From Magnetospirillum sp. SS-4 (GTDB taxonomy: Bacteria > Pseudomonadota > Alphaproteobacteria > Rhodospirillales > Magnetospirillaceae): 64,000 bases of DNA. How positions within the stretch are numbered: position 1 is the first letter of the stretch; each line of letters starts with the position of its first letter. The notes beneath the pieces were generated by a model. That model had not been told where the DNA came from, made no database searches, and saw only the letters and a program-made list of their open reading frames with translations. Made by a program: the position numbers and the translations under genes. Below, piece by piece: positions 44,000 through 52,448 of the stretch. The DNA is taken from positions 1 to 64,000 of the forward strand of contig NZ_CACVCH010000070.1 in NCBI RefSeq assembly GCF_902729425.1. Direction: 5' to 3'.

Positions 44000-44964
44000 G
44001 ACACTCCTCCTTTCATGCCGGCCGGCCAGGGCGCCGCCTCGGTACGGCTGGCGGCCCGCAGCTTGGCCGAACGGGCGCGGGGATTGCGCCGGGTCTCGTC
44101 GTCGCCGGCGCGGATGGCGCGGCGGTTCAGCAGGGCAAAGCTGGCCGCCGGTCCAAGGGCCGCCTGCGGCAGATGGCGCGACGGCCGGGCCGCCTCGCCG
44201 CTGCGCCCCTTGAAGAATTCCTTCACCACCCGGTCTTCCAGCGAATGGAAGGTGACGACGGCCAGGCGCCCGCCCGGGGCCAGCAGGCGCTCGGCGGCGG
44301 CAAGGCCGCGCTCCAGCTCCCCCAACTCGTCATTGACGGCGATGCGCAACGCCTGGAAGGTGCGGGTGGCCGGATCGATGCCGTCGGCGTGCTTGGGCAC
44401 CACCCGGCGGACCAGGGCGGCCAATTCGGCGGTCCCCTCGAATTTCTTGTCCTTGCGAGCCGCGACGATGGCCCTGGCGACGCGGCGCGACAGCCGTTCC
44501 TCGCCATAGCGGTAGATGATGTCGGCCAGATCGGCCTCGTCGGCGGCGTTGACCAGATCGGCGGCGCTGGGACCGGCCTGTTCCATGCGCATGTCCAGTG
44601 GACCGTCCTTGGCGAAGGAGAAGCCGCGCCCGGCCTCGTCCAGCTGCATGGACGACACCCCGATATCCAGGGCGACGCCGTCCACCCGGTTGACGCCCCG
44701 GACATGCAAAAGCTCGCCCATGTCGCCGAAGCGGCCCTCGATCATGGTGAAGCGCCCGCCACGAGCAGTCTCCAGCGCCCGGCCGCGAGCCACCGCCCCC
44801 GGATCGCGATCGACGCCGATCACCCGGCAGGCGGCGGCGTCGAGGATGGCCGCGGAATAGCCGCCAGCGCCGAAGGTCCCGTCCAGGTACAGGCCGCCGT
44901 CACGCGGCGCCAGCGCCTCGATCACCTCCGGCAGCAGGACGGAAACGTGGGGAGAAAGCGACAT
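43996..44964 (-). CDS. rsmH: 16S rRNA (cytosine-1402-N4)-methyltransferase RsmH
   Basis: The 322-residue methyltransferase (MraW) modifies C1402 in the ribosomal P site. It begins [19 protein letters not shown], has the SAM-binding [42 protein letters not shown], and [19 protein letters not shown]. The C-terminal part has [14 protein letters not shown]. It stands between mraZ (3-base gap) and ftsL, the standard position in the dcw cluster. Confidence 0.98.
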   Translation of the reverse strand: MSLSPHVSVLLPEVIEALAPRDGGLYLDGTFGAGGYSAAILDAAACRVIGVDRDPGAVARGRALETARGGRFTMIEGRFGDMGELLHVRGVNRVDGVALDIGVSSMQLDEAGRGFSFAKDGPLDMRMEQAGPSAADLVNAADEADLADIIYRYGEERLSRRVARAIVAARKDKKFEGTAELAALVRRVVPKHADGIDPATRTFQALRIAVNDELGELERGLAAAERLLAPGGRLAVVTFHSLEDRVVKEFFKGRSGEAARPSRHLPQAALGPAASFALLNRRAIRAGDDETRRNPRARSAKLRAASRTEAAPWPAGMKGGVS

Positions 44965-44967
44965 GGC

Positions 44968-45435
44968 CTACCCTCCCGCCGGAATCTTGGGACGCAGCGG
45001 CAAGGTGGGGCGCGACGCCAGGGCGCGGGCGCGAATCTCGGCCTCGACCGCCCTGTAGGCCTCGGGCTGCCAGATCTGGAAGGTCTGCCCCTTGCCGACG
45101 AAGGCGACGGCATCGGTGATGCCGGCATGGGCCAGGATATCCTCGGGCAGGCTGATGCGCCCCTCGGGGTCCCAGGGCAGTTGACGGGCATCGGCGAAGA
45201 TAAGGGCGGACAGGTCCTCCTGCTCGGCGCTGAAGGCGTCCAGCCCCTGGGCGCCGTCGGACAGGCGCTCCATGAAGTCCATGCCGCATCCCTCGACGCA
45301 GGCATTGGTGAACGAACGGTAGGCGACGACCCCCTGGAAGGCCTGGGCGGCGAGGGCAGCACGAAAGGTCGCCGGAACCGAGGTGCGGCCCTTCTTGTCG
45401 ATCCTGTTGACGAATGTGGAAAGGAACAGCGCCAC
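44968..45435 (-). CDS. mraZ: Transcriptional regulator MraZ
   Basis: The 155-residue protein has two AbrB-like MraZ domains, the first starting ALFLSTFVNRIDKKGRTSVP and the second with LPWDPEGRISLPEDIL. MraZ binds repeats in front of its own operon and controls dcw transcription. The start codon is GTG 45435, with GAGGG directly upstream. An array of TGGG repeats lies 70 bases before the start. It is the first gene of the cluster. Confidence 0.96.
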   Translation of the reverse strand: MALFLSTFVNRIDKKGRTSVPATFRAALAAQAFQGVVAYRSFTNACVEGCGMDFMERLSDGAQGLDAFSAEQEDLSALIFADARQLPWDPEGRISLPEDILAHAGITDAVAFVGKGQTFQIWQPEAYRAVEAEIRARALASRPTLPLRPKIPAGG

Positions 45436-45505
45436 CCCTCGTCCGCCTTCATCCAGATTTGCCCGAACCCCCGCGCCGACACACTACGCCCCTGGCGCCG
45501 CTTGC

Positions 45506-45550
45506 TGGGTACTATTGGGATATCATGGGAAATCATGGGAGTCAATGGAA
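45506..45550 (-). promoter_or_regulatory. MraZ operator array upstream of mraZ
   Basis: Five direct repeats on an exact 10-base period are visible on the plus strand: TGGGT 45506-45510, TGGGA 45516-45520, TGGGA 45526-45530, TGGGA 45536-45540 and TGGAA 45546-45550. The spacers are 5 bases each. A sixth TGGGA (45567-45571) is out of phase. MraZ is known to bind TGGGN repeats separated by 5 bases. The dcw promoter should lie just beyond, but I could not fix its -10/-35. The remainder of 45436-45764 is AT-rich and holds one inverted repeat (45687-45710). Confidence 0.75.
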
Positions 45551-45686
45551 TCGGATAGTAAAACCATGGGATAGGGTGACGATTGGATAATTCCGCACAG
45601 TTTTTATTAAAGTACTGGAGGAAACCGCCACAGCCCCTTGATTCTTAAAAAGCTTCCCCAAAAGATCGCAAAAATCGCCATTTTTG

Positions 45687-45710
45687 TGTTCACGGTATAT
45701 ATCGTGAACA
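45687..45710. repeat. Inverted repeat between rnpB and mraZ
   Basis: TGTTCACG (45687-45694) and CGTGAACA (45703-45710) form a perfect 8-base inverted repeat around an AT-rich 8-base centre. On the minus strand it lies about 55 bases after rnpB. It could be an operator, or a hairpin ending the rnpB transcript, but no T-run follows in that direction. Confidence 0.4.
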
Positions 45711-45764
45711 TCAGCGGCAGCGACGCCTTGCGGCGAAAATCGGCGATTTGGGATTGCATGGGAA

Positions 45765-46167
45765 TTGCGCCAGACGGCCTGTAAGCCGGGTTCTGTCCCC
45801 CTTCCAGGAAGGGTGGACGGCCATTCATCTGGGACGCCCGTTACCGGACGCCTCTCGCGACCGACCCGGGCGGCGACGCGGAAACGCGTTTCGTCCCTCC
45901 GAGGAGGAACAGTGCCGCCCCTATTTGGTCTTGCTCCCGGTGGGGTTTACCGTGCCGCCTCCGTTGCCGGAGGCGCGGTGCGCTCTTGCCGCACCCTTTC
46001 ACCCTTGCCCGCTGCCCGCGAACGGGGAACGGGCGGTTTGCTTTCTGTGGCACTTTCCCTAGGGTCGCCCCCGCCGGACGTTATCCGGCACCGTATTTCC
46101 GTGGAGCCCGGACTTTCCTCCCCCCGGATCACTCCGGAAGGCGGCCGTCCAGCCGTCTGGCGCGGGA
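45765..46167 (-). ncRNA. rnpB: RNase P RNA (M1 RNA, type A)
   Basis: The catalytic RNA of RNase P, about 400 bases, read on the minus strand. The P1 helix is visible at the two ends: GCGCCAGACGG (46163-46153) pairs with CCGTCTGGCGC (45777-45767). Near the 3' end is the conserved GACAGAACCCGGCTTACAGG, and in the 5' third the conserved GGAAAGTCCGGGC region occurs as GAGGAAAGTCCGGGCTCC. Exact ends are approximate. Several open frames cross this gene and are not real. Confidence 0.93.
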
Positions 46168-46170
46168 GGG

Positions 46171-46199
46171 ACTGTGAGCCTCGCGCCGCCCGCCGTCAA
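46171..46199 (-). promoter_or_regulatory. Candidate rnpB promoter
   Basis: On the minus strand, TTGACG (46199-46194), a 17-base spacer and CACAGT (46176-46171) place a transcription start at about 46164, which agrees with the 5' end implied by P1. The -35 is strong and the -10 is poor. Confidence 0.45.
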
Positions 46200-46280
46200 G
46201 CGGCGAGAACACGCGGGTGAGAACCAGGACGCCCGAGGGAAACAATAAAAATTACGATAAAAATACTTTGATATTACTTC

Positions 46281-47003
46281 CTATCCGAACAGGCTGTCGA
46301 TTTCCGCCTGCGAAATACCCTTGTTCTCCAACTGCGGCCCATTCAACAACTTGGAATCGTCGTCGCGATGCTCCTCGAAGATCTTGGGAGAAACGTCGGC
46401 GATGTTCTCCGGCCCCCAGATCTCGATCATGGCGTTGATGCGGTCCTCGACGTATTTCAGGGTCTTGACCACCTTGGTGATGCGCTGGCCGGTAATGTCC
46501 TGGAAATTGCAGGCCTCGAAGATATTGCCGACGGTATCGCCGATATCCTCGACCAGACGGCTGACATAGCTGTCGGCGGCGTGGGCCTGGATTTCCTTGC
46601 CGATAAGCTCGATCTTTTCCGCCGCCTCCAGGATCTGCTCGGTGGCGCGCTCGGTGGAGGACACGATGGCGTCCAACTCGAAGGTGACGGCGATCAGACG
46701 GTCGTCTTCGGCATCCTTGGGCTTCAGGGCGGCGATTTCCGCCTTGGTGTGTTCGATGCAAACCGCCAGCGCCCGCAATTCGGTCTTCAGCATCGAGACT
46801 TCGGCGGCCTTCTGGGGCAGGGCGTCGTCGGCCGGCGCCTGGGCCGGCGGCGGCGGCTCGCCGGTGGTGACCAGATGCTTCAGATCGTTGCGAAGATCCT
46901 GGATGGCCTTCAGGACCTCGGCGTTGGAGGTCGACGGGGCCGCCTCGCCCCGCTGTTGCAGGCGCTTGATCTCGGCCGTGAACAGCTTGCGCTCGGTACT
47001 CAT
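46281..47003 (-). CDS. cheZ: Chemotaxis protein phosphatase CheZ
   Basis: The 240-residue, largely helical protein dephosphorylates CheY-P. The catalytic motif ACNFQDITGQRITKVV contains Asp179 and Gln183, with the same 4-residue spacing as Asp143/Gln147 of E. coli CheZ. A long helical hairpin precedes it. The C-terminal tail, ISQAEIDSLFG, may be the CheY-binding peptide. ATG 47003 overlaps the hemerythrin stop by 4 bases (ATGA); an upstream in-frame ATG at 47072 lies inside that gene. Coupling to a hemerythrin is unusual. Confidence 0.9.
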   Translation of the reverse strand: MSTERKLFTAEIKRLQQRGEAAPSTSNAEVLKAIQDLRNDLKHLVTTGEPPPPAQAPADDALPQKAAEVSMLKTELRALAVCIEHTKAEIAALKPKDAEDDRLIAVTFELDAIVSSTERATEQILEAAEKIELIGKEIQAHAADSYVSRLVEDIGDTVGNIFEACNFQDITGQRITKVVKTLKYVEDRINAMIEIWGPENIADVSPKIFEEHRDDDSKLLNGPQLENKGISQAEIDSLFG

Positions 47004-47455
47004 GATTGGTTCCCGCCCTTCCTCGCCATTGCCGACGGCCCCATCCCGTCCCCGCTCGCCCGCGCCACCCACGGCTTATACGAGTTATCCGAAACCTGTA
47101 TATGTTCGGTCAACCACTTCTTCAGCAAATCAACAACATCTTCCGCCAGGGCTCCCCGCTCGCCCGCCAGATAGCGGTCGCGGACCCGACGGACCCTTCC
47201 GCCCAGGTCGCGGTGCTGCGACAGATGCGCATCCATGCCGGGAAAGCCGGCATCGGCCATGATGGCTTCCTCGCGCTGGAAATGGTGTTCGACGTATTCG
47301 GCCAGCACCGAGACGACATTGCCGATCACGTCGCGGCTCTGGCCGGTGTCGATGGCGTCGTGCAACTGGTTCAGCAGGTCGATCAGCAGCCGGTGATCGG
47401 AATCCAGCAGGGCATTGCCGACCGCCAGGGACTCGTTCCACGCCACCCACGCCAT
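47000..47455 (-). CDS. Bacteriohemerythrin (first copy)
   Basis: The 151-residue protein is a single-domain hemerythrin that binds O2 at a di-iron centre. The ligand pattern is complete: His in DSDHRLLIDLL, EHHFQREEAIM, HLSQHRDL, and HIQVSD near the C-terminus. About 20 residues follow the domain. Translation is coupled to cheZ (ATGA), so the two proteins are made together. Magnetotactic alphaproteobacteria carry many hemerythrins. A role in oxygen buffering or sensing for taxis is inference. Confidence 0.92.
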   Translation of the reverse strand: MAWVAWNESLAVGNALLDSDHRLLIDLLNQLHDAIDTGQSRDVIGNVVSVLAEYVEHHFQREEAIMADAGFPGMDAHLSQHRDLGGRVRRVRDRYLAGERGALAEDVVDLLKKWLTEHIQVSDNSYKPWVARASGDGMGPSAMARKGGNQS

Positions 47456-47543
47456 CGCCAGCCCTCAGCCCTGATTCACCGAATCACTATACCCAAGCGC
47501 CCACAAGGAACAAGTAGGCGATCGGGCGGATGCGGCGCGGACT

Positions 47544-47735
47544 TCAGTATCCCGGCTGGATGGGTGGCGGAAGCGTGGTCGCGGCCGGCGGCGGCGGGAC
47601 CGGCGGCTCGTCCTCGCGCCCCCAGAAATACAGCACCAGCATCAGCGCGGCGGCCAGGAATCCGGTCAGCAGGAAATATCTGCCTCCCAGCCCGTAATCG
47701 CGGATCATGTCCGACAATTCCCGCAGCGGATTCAT
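47544..47735 (-). CDS. Small single-span membrane protein of unknown function
   Basis: A 63-residue protein with a charged N-terminus (MNPLRELSDMIRDYG), one membrane segment (YFLLTGFLAAALMLVLYFW) and a Pro-rich tail ending in IQPGY. I do not recognise it. ATG 47735 is chosen because an upstream start at 47774 would nearly touch dciA and adds no recognisable sequence. It follows dciA by 42 bases in the same direction. Codon use matches its neighbours, so I consider it a probable gene. Confidence 0.6.
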   Translation of the reverse strand: MNPLRELSDMIRDYGLGGRYFLLTGFLAAALMLVLYFWGREDEPPVPPPPAATTLPPPIQPGY

Positions 47736-47777
47736 CAAGCCTCGCCTTTCCGACGCCACAGCATGGCGGAGCAATCC

Positions 47778-48302
47778 TTAGGATTTGGTAACGGCGGGCC
47801 GGCCCAGCCGCCGGCCCAGCCGGGCCAGCGCCTCGCGCAGGTCGGGGTCCTCGACGCCGGCCAGCTTTTCCAGCAGGACCGGGCCGGGCGGCGCGGACGG
47901 CGGCGGCGCGGCGGGACGGGGCTTGCGGGGTTCGGGCAGCGGGCCTTGCGCCAGCTTGAGGCGGGCCACCGCCTTCCAGCCGAAATAGCCGTTGATGCGT
48001 TCCAGGATCAAGGGCTCCAGGTGCTGGACTTCCAGGGCGAAGGCGCCGGAATCCACCTTGACCGTCAAGGTGCCGTCGACCCGCTCCTTGGGGGGGAACC
48101 TGATGCGGACCGGCAAGGTGTGGCTTGCCACCGCCGAGCCGACGATGGCCGGCCAGTCCACCACCAGGGCGCCGCCGGCAAAGCCGTGCTTGCCGAAGAC
48201 CGGCCGGGTCACCCGCTGGCACGGCACCGCGATGGCGATCAGTCCATGGGTGCGGCGGTCCGGCTCCCGTTCCCCGCGCGGCGGCGGCTTGGCCTCGGCC
48301 AT
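47778..48302 (-). CDS. dciA: DciA-family replicative helicase loader (DUF721)
   Basis: The 174-residue protein has the DUF721 fold: LVVDWPAIVGSAVASHTLPVRIRFP, then GTLTVKVDSGAFALEVQHLEPLI and ERINGYFGWKAVARLKLAQG. DciA is the ancestral bacterial loader of DnaB at the origin, present where DnaC is absent. The C-terminal Pro-rich linker and helix (EDPDLREALARLGRRLG) are common. ATG 48302 is preferred to 48395. The 360-base gap to fliJ (48303-48662) contains only the fliJ-side hairpin and C-rich sequence. Confidence 0.85.
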   Translation of the reverse strand: MAEAKPPPRGEREPDRRTHGLIAIAVPCQRVTRPVFGKHGFAGGALVVDWPAIVGSAVASHTLPVRIRFPPKERVDGTLTVKVDSGAFALEVQHLEPLILERINGYFGWKAVARLKLAQGPLPEPRKPRPAAPPPSAPPGPVLLEKLAGVEDPDLREALARLGRRLGRPAVTKS

Positions 48303-48603
48303 GATGCAAGCGGTCTCCCGATGGTGATCGTCGCCGATCTTGCCACGAATCCGGCCGGGAATGTGGAGACAATCGCGCCGGGGGCGGGGGCTCATTTGCG
48401 CGAGAAGGCCACGACCGGAGCAAAAACCCCTTGCCGCCCCATTACCTTTTAATTATTCTATTCCTTAGCTGTCGGCGCATAGCTCCTCCCACTCCGCCAA
48501 TGCCGCCGGCGGCCGCCCGCCATCGGATCGATGGGAGACAAACGGGTAAAAGCCGGCCGCCCCTTCCCTCCCCCCCCTTGCGGAAGGGCGATGCCGGCAC
48601 GGG

Positions 48604-48639
48604 CGGCGGGGGACAGCCCTCGAAAGGCGTCCCCCGCCG
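48604..48639 (-). terminator. Strong hairpin after fliI-fliJ
   Basis: An 11-base perfect stem, CGGCGGGGGAC (48604-48614) and GTCCCCCGCCG (48629-48639), with a 14-base loop lies 24 bases after the fliJ stop. No T-tract follows, as is common in this high-GC window. It probably ends the fliI-fliJ transcript. Confidence 0.5.
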
Positions 48640-48662
48640 GCCCATAACCGCGACATCCACCA

Positions 48663-49097
48663 TCAGCTCTCCGGCTTGTCCTTGCGGCGGTGGATGTTGA
48701 GGCCGATCTCGTCGAGGAAGGCCTGTTCCTTCTTGTCGCGCTCGGCCTGGGCGCGGCGGTCGCGCTCGCGCTGGGTGATCTCGTAGGTCTTCAGTTCGTT
48801 GAAGGCATCGGCCAGTTCGTCGCGAGCCCGGACGATCTCGGCCCGGATCATGTCGAGCATGGCGAACAATTGCTGGCGCCGGTTCAGCCAGGCGTTGGCG
48901 AAGTTGCCGTAAGCGAAGCCGACGCCGGTGGAATCCTCTGCGGCGACGCGCTGCTCCTCCTTCAACTGCTCTTCCGACTGGGCGATCCACGACAGAATCT
49001 CGTCCTCGCGGCCTTGCAGGGCCACCAGGACGCGCTGTTTCTCATCCACATGCCACTTGGACAGCCGGATGAGGGTCTTGAGGCCCTTGGCAGCCAC
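48663..49097 (-). CDS. fliJ: Flagellar export chaperone FliJ
   Basis: The 144-residue protein is one long antiparallel coiled coil (LKTLIRLSKWHVDEKQRVL, then RRQQLFAMLDMIRAEIVRA, RERDRRAQAERDKKEQAFLDE), the shape of FliJ, the central stalk that activates the FliI ATPase ring in the flagellar type III export apparatus. Start is GTG 49097. It follows fliI by 84 bases. The identity rests on position and coiled-coil pattern, since FliJ sequences are poorly conserved. Confidence 0.88.
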   Translation of the reverse strand: MAAKGLKTLIRLSKWHVDEKQRVLVALQGREDEILSWIAQSEEQLKEEQRVAAEDSTGVGFAYGNFANAWLNRRQQLFAMLDMIRAEIVRARDELADAFNELKTYEITQRERDRRAQAERDKKEQAFLDEIGLNIHRRKDKPES

Positions 49098-49181
49098 CGC
49101 CGCCGCCCCTATGACGCCGTCACGCCCGGGTCATGCCCGGCCGCGACGATGGAGGGAAAGGGAGAGGTTGCCCGGGCCATG

Positions 49182-50534
49182 TCATTTCCGGCCCATGCCA
49201 TCGCCCTCGAACGGCATGCCGAGAATTTCCGCCATCTGGGCATAGCACTCGGCCAGGGGGGTGGCGTCGGTCTTGCGCTGGCCCAGGAAGGCCTCGATGG
49301 CCGGATAATAATGAACGGCCTCGTCCACCGCCGGGTCGGTGCCGCGACGATAGGCGCCAAGCCGGATCAGTTCGGCCATGTCCTCGTAGGTGGACAGCAG
49401 GGCGCGGGCGCGCCGCACCAGGGCGTTTTCCATGTCGTTGTTGCAGGCCGGCATGGTTCGCGACACGCTGCGCAGGATGTTGATGGCGGGATAGCGTCCG
49501 CGCTCGGCGATGCCGCGATCCAGCACGATATGGCCGTCCAGGATGCCGCGCACCGCGTCGGCGATGGGTTCGTTGTGGTCGTCGGCGTCCACCAGCACGG
49601 TGAACAGGCCGGTGATGGAGCCCTTGCCCACGCCGGGACCGGCGCGTTCCAGCAAACGCGGCAATTCGGCGAACACGGTGGGGGTATAGCCCTTGGAGGC
49701 CGGCGGCTCGCCCGCCGACAGCGAGATCTCGCGCTGGGCCATGGCGAAGCGGGTTACCGAATCCATCATGCACAGCACGTCCAGTCCCTGGTCGCGGAAA
49801 TGCTCGGCCACGCTTAGGGTGACGTAGGCGGCCTGACGGCGCATCAGCGGGCTTTCATCCGAGGTGGAGACCACCACCACCGAGCGCTTCATGCCGTCTT
49901 CGCCCAGATCGTCCTCGATGAACTCGCGGGCCTCACGGCCGCGTTCGCCGATCAGGCCGATGACCGAGACGTCGGCCGAGGTGTTCTTGGCCATCATGGA
50001 CAGCAGCGACGACTTGCCGACGCCGGACCCGGCGAAGATGCCCATGCGCTGGCCGCGGCAGCAGGTGAGGAAGGTGTTGACCGCCCGCACCCCCAGGTCG
50101 ATCTTGCCGGCGACCCGCGAGCGGGAATGGGCCGAGGGCGGTGCCGAACGGATCGGATAGGCGACGTCGCCGCTGGGCAGCGGTCCCATGCCATCCACCG
50201 GATCGCCGAAGCAATTGATCACCCGGCCCAGCCAGCCGCGATCGGGATAGAGCACCGGCTCGGCGTCCTGCACCTCGGTGCGGCAGCCCAGCCCGATCCC
50301 CTCGATGGCCGAGAACGGCATCAACAGGGCGCGGCCCTGGCGGAATCCCACCACCTCGCAGATCACCTTGCGGCCGTCGCGGGCGATGACGTTGCAGCGG
50401 TCGCCCACCGAGATGGTGCGTTGAATGCCGCCGGCTTCCAGCAGCATCCCCTGCACCGCCGCCACCCGGCCATAGACCTGGACGTTGGACACCCGTTCGA
50501 TATCGTTGATCAGGTTGCGGACAAGGAACTTCAC
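49182..50534 (-). CDS. fliI: Flagellum-specific export ATPase FliI
   Basis: The 450-residue F1-beta-like ATPase energises flagellar protein export. It has Walker [15 protein letters not shown], then [20 protein letters not shown], Walker [18 protein letters not shown], and [20 protein letters not shown]. Start is GTG 50534. It is divergent from ctrA, with 91 bases between the starts (50535-50625). That gap probably holds both promoters; only a single TTAA half-site is visible there, not a full CtrA box. Confidence 0.97.
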   Translation of the reverse strand: MKFLVRNLINDIERVSNVQVYGRVAAVQGMLLEAGGIQRTISVGDRCNVIARDGRKVICEVVGFRQGRALLMPFSAIEGIGLGCRTEVQDAEPVLYPDRGWLGRVINCFGDPVDGMGPLPSGDVAYPIRSAPPSAHSRSRVAGKIDLGVRAVNTFLTCCRGQRMGIFAGSGVGKSSLLSMMAKNTSADVSVIGLIGERGREAREFIEDDLGEDGMKRSVVVVSTSDESPLMRRQAAYVTLSVAEHFRDQGLDVLCMMDSVTRFAMAQREISLSAGEPPASKGYTPTVFAELPRLLERAGPGVGKGSITGLFTVLVDADDHNEPIADAVRGILDGHIVLDRGIAERGRYPAINILRSVSRTMPACNNDMENALVRRARALLSTYEDMAELIRLGAYRRGTDPAVDEAVHYYPAIEAFLGQRKTDATPLAECYAQMAEILGMPFEGDGMGRK

Positions 50535-50625
50535 CCGGCCACCCTCCCCTGCCAGCTTGAACTGGTCAGGCTACACCCTTATGGTTAAGATATCGTGGAG
50601 ACGGAAAGAAACCGGGAACCTTGCG

Positions 50626-51324
50626 ATGCGCGTGCTGGTGGTTGAAGACGATCCCATGATGTCGAGGGCCATCGAAGCCATGCTGAAGGCCGAAGGCATG
50701 GTGGTCGACACCACCGAGCTTGGCGAGGACGGGCTGGAGATCGGCAAGCTCTACGATTACGACATCATCCTGCTCGACCTGATGCTGCCCGACATGGACG
50801 GCTACGAGGTGCTGCGCCGCCTGCGCGCGTCGCGCATCGAGACGCCGGTGCTGATCCTGTCCGGCCTGACCGAGGCCGACAAGAAGGTCAAGGGCCTGGG
50901 CTCGGGCGCCGACGACTACCTGACCAAGCCGTTTGACAAGGGCGAACTGGTGGCCCGCATCCAGGCCATCGTGCGGCGCTCCAAGGGCCATGCCCAGTCG
51001 GTGATCGACACCGGCCGGCTGTCGGTCAATCTCGACGCCCGCACCGTGGCAGTGGCCGGCGAGCCCTTGCATCTCACCGCCAAGGAATACGGAATATTGG
51101 AGCTGCTGTCGCTGCGCAAGGGCCAGACCCTGACCAAGGAGCAGTTCCTCAATCACCTCTATGGCGGCATCGACGAGCCCGAGTTGAAGATCATCGACGT
51201 CTTCATCTGCAAGTTGAGAAAGAAGCTGTCCACCGCCACCGGCGGCGAATCCTACATCGAGACGGTATGGGGGCGCGGCTACGTGCTGCGCGACCCCGAG
51301 ACGCCCCAGGCCAAGGCCGGCTGA
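50626..51324 (+). CDS. ctrA: Cell-cycle response regulator CtrA
   Basis: The 232-residue OmpR-type regulator has a receiver domain ([20 protein letters not shown], phospho-acceptor Asp51 in [13 protein letters not shown], conserved Lys in [10 protein letters not shown]) and a winged-helix domain with [20 protein letters not shown] and [15 protein letters not shown]. Length and the N-terminus match CtrA, the master regulator of cell cycle and, in Rhodospirillales, of motility. ATG 50626 is chosen over an open frame from 50485. It sits next to fliI, which fits a motility role. The SDR gene follows directly. Confidence 0.93.
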   Translation: MRVLVVEDDPMMSRAIEAMLKAEGMVVDTTELGEDGLEIGKLYDYDIILLDLMLPDMDGYEVLRRLRASRIETPVLILSGLTEADKKVKGLGSGADDYLTKPFDKGELVARIQAIVRRSKGHAQSVIDTGRLSVNLDARTVAVAGEPLHLTAKEYGILELLSLRKGQTLTKEQFLNHLYGGIDEPELKIIDVFICKLRKKLSTATGGESYIETVWGRGYVLRDPETPQAKAG

Positions 51325-52182
51325 GTGAGCCGCCGCTTTTTCCTGTTCGGGCTGGGCTTTTCCGGCCGGGTGATCGCCCGCCGCCTGCTGGCGGCCGGCT
51401 GGAGCGTCGCCGGCACCACCCGCTCGGGCGAGGGCGCCGACTGTCCGGGCGTGGACGTCCATCCCTTTGACCGCGACCATCCCCTGCCGGATTCGGTGCT
51501 CGACGGCGTCGACGCGCTGCTGTCCTCGGTGCCGCCCGATTCGGCCGGCGACCCGGTGATGGATGTGATGGGCGCGGCCATCAGGACCCGCGCCCCCGCC
51601 TGGGTCGGCTATCTGTCCACCACCGGAATCTATGGCGATCATGGCGGCGGCCGGGTCGACGAGACCACGCCGGCCGCTCCCACTCTCGACCGGTCGCGCC
51701 GCCGCGCCGCCGCCGAACGGGCATGGCTGGACAGCGGCCTGCCCGTCCACGTTTTCCGGCTGGCCGGCATCTACGGCCCCGGCCGCTCGGCCATCGACAC
51801 CGTGCGGGCCGGCCAGGCCCGGCGGATCGTCAAGCCCGGCCAGGTGTTCAGCCGCATCCATGTGGACGACATCGCAGAGGCGGTGCTGGCCTCGCTGGCG
51901 CGGCCGCATCCCGGCGGCATCTACAATCTGTGCGACGACGACGCCGCGCCGCCCCAGGACGTCATCGCCCATGCCTGCCACCTGCTGGGAATCGAGCCAC
52001 CGCCGGAAATGGCGTGGGAGGAGGCCGAGGCCACCCTGTCGCCCATGGCGCGCAGCTTCTACGCCGACAACAAGCGGGTGGACAACGCCCGCATGAAGCG
52101 GGACCTGGGGGTGACGCTGAAATATCCCAGCTACCGCGAGGGACTGGCGGCGATCTTGCGGGAAACGCCGCCCCGCCCATAG
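51325..52182 (+). CDS. NAD(P)-dependent epimerase/dehydratase-like SDR protein (YeeZ-like)
   Basis: The 285-residue protein has an N-terminal Rossmann motif, FLFGLGFSGRVIARRLL, and the extended-SDR pattern STTGIYGDHGGGRVDE. IHVDDIAEAVLASLA and the end AILRETPPRP follow. The group is annotated as SDR epimerases of unknown substrate. GTG 51325 starts immediately after the ctrA stop with no gap, so the two are probably cotranscribed. Function is not known. Confidence 0.85.
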   Translation: MSRRFFLFGLGFSGRVIARRLLAAGWSVAGTTRSGEGADCPGVDVHPFDRDHPLPDSVLDGVDALLSSVPPDSAGDPVMDVMGAAIRTRAPAWVGYLSTTGIYGDHGGGRVDETTPAAPTLDRSRRRAAAERAWLDSGLPVHVFRLAGIYGPGRSAIDTVRAGQARRIVKPGQVFSRIHVDDIAEAVLASLARPHPGGIYNLCDDDAAPPQDVIAHACHLLGIEPPPEMAWEEAEATLSPMARSFYADNKRVDNARMKRDLGVTLKYPSYREGLAAILRETPPRP

Positions 52183-52195
52183 GCGGCAAGGGGCG

Positions 52196-52444
52196 TCACT
52201 CATCGTCGTCGTCGCGGGCCAGCCCCATGACCCCGACGGCCATGGCGACCCCGCCGAAGGTGATGATCAACCCGAAGAATAGCATGGACACGATCACCCA
52301 GGGATGATCAGCGGTGGTCAGCAGGGTCCGGATATGACCAAGGTCGGTGGCCAGGACCAGACCGCCGAAGGTGACCGCCGCCGCCACGCCGTAGAACAGG
52401 TGCTGGGCGAGAAAGAGGAGCGCCTCCCGCTGCTTCGGCGTCAT
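52196..52444 (-). CDS. Small two-span membrane protein of unknown function
   Basis: The 82-residue protein starts MTPKQREALLFLAQHLFYG, with two hydrophobic segments (VAAAVTFGGLVLATD and WVIVSMLFFGLIITFGGVAMA), and ends in DDDDE. I do not recognise it. ATG 52444 lies 4 bases after the stop of the CinA-type gene in the same direction, which suggests one operon. A longer open frame upstream is rejected as antisense overlap within that gene. Confidence 0.7.
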   Translation of the reverse strand: MTPKQREALLFLAQHLFYGVAAAVTFGGLVLATDLGHIRTLLTTADHPWVIVSMLFFGLIITFGGVAMAVGVMGLARDDDDE

Positions 52445-52448
52445 GGCG

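Noticed and set aside
45748-46220. Several short open frames on both strands (for example 45765-46220)
   Set aside because: They lie on the RNase P RNA gene, identified by its P1 pairing and conserved 3' sequence.
48431-48990. Open frames in the dciA-fliJ gap region
   Set aside because: They are out of frame with fliJ or cross the 48604-48639 hairpin; no similarity or ribosome site supports them.
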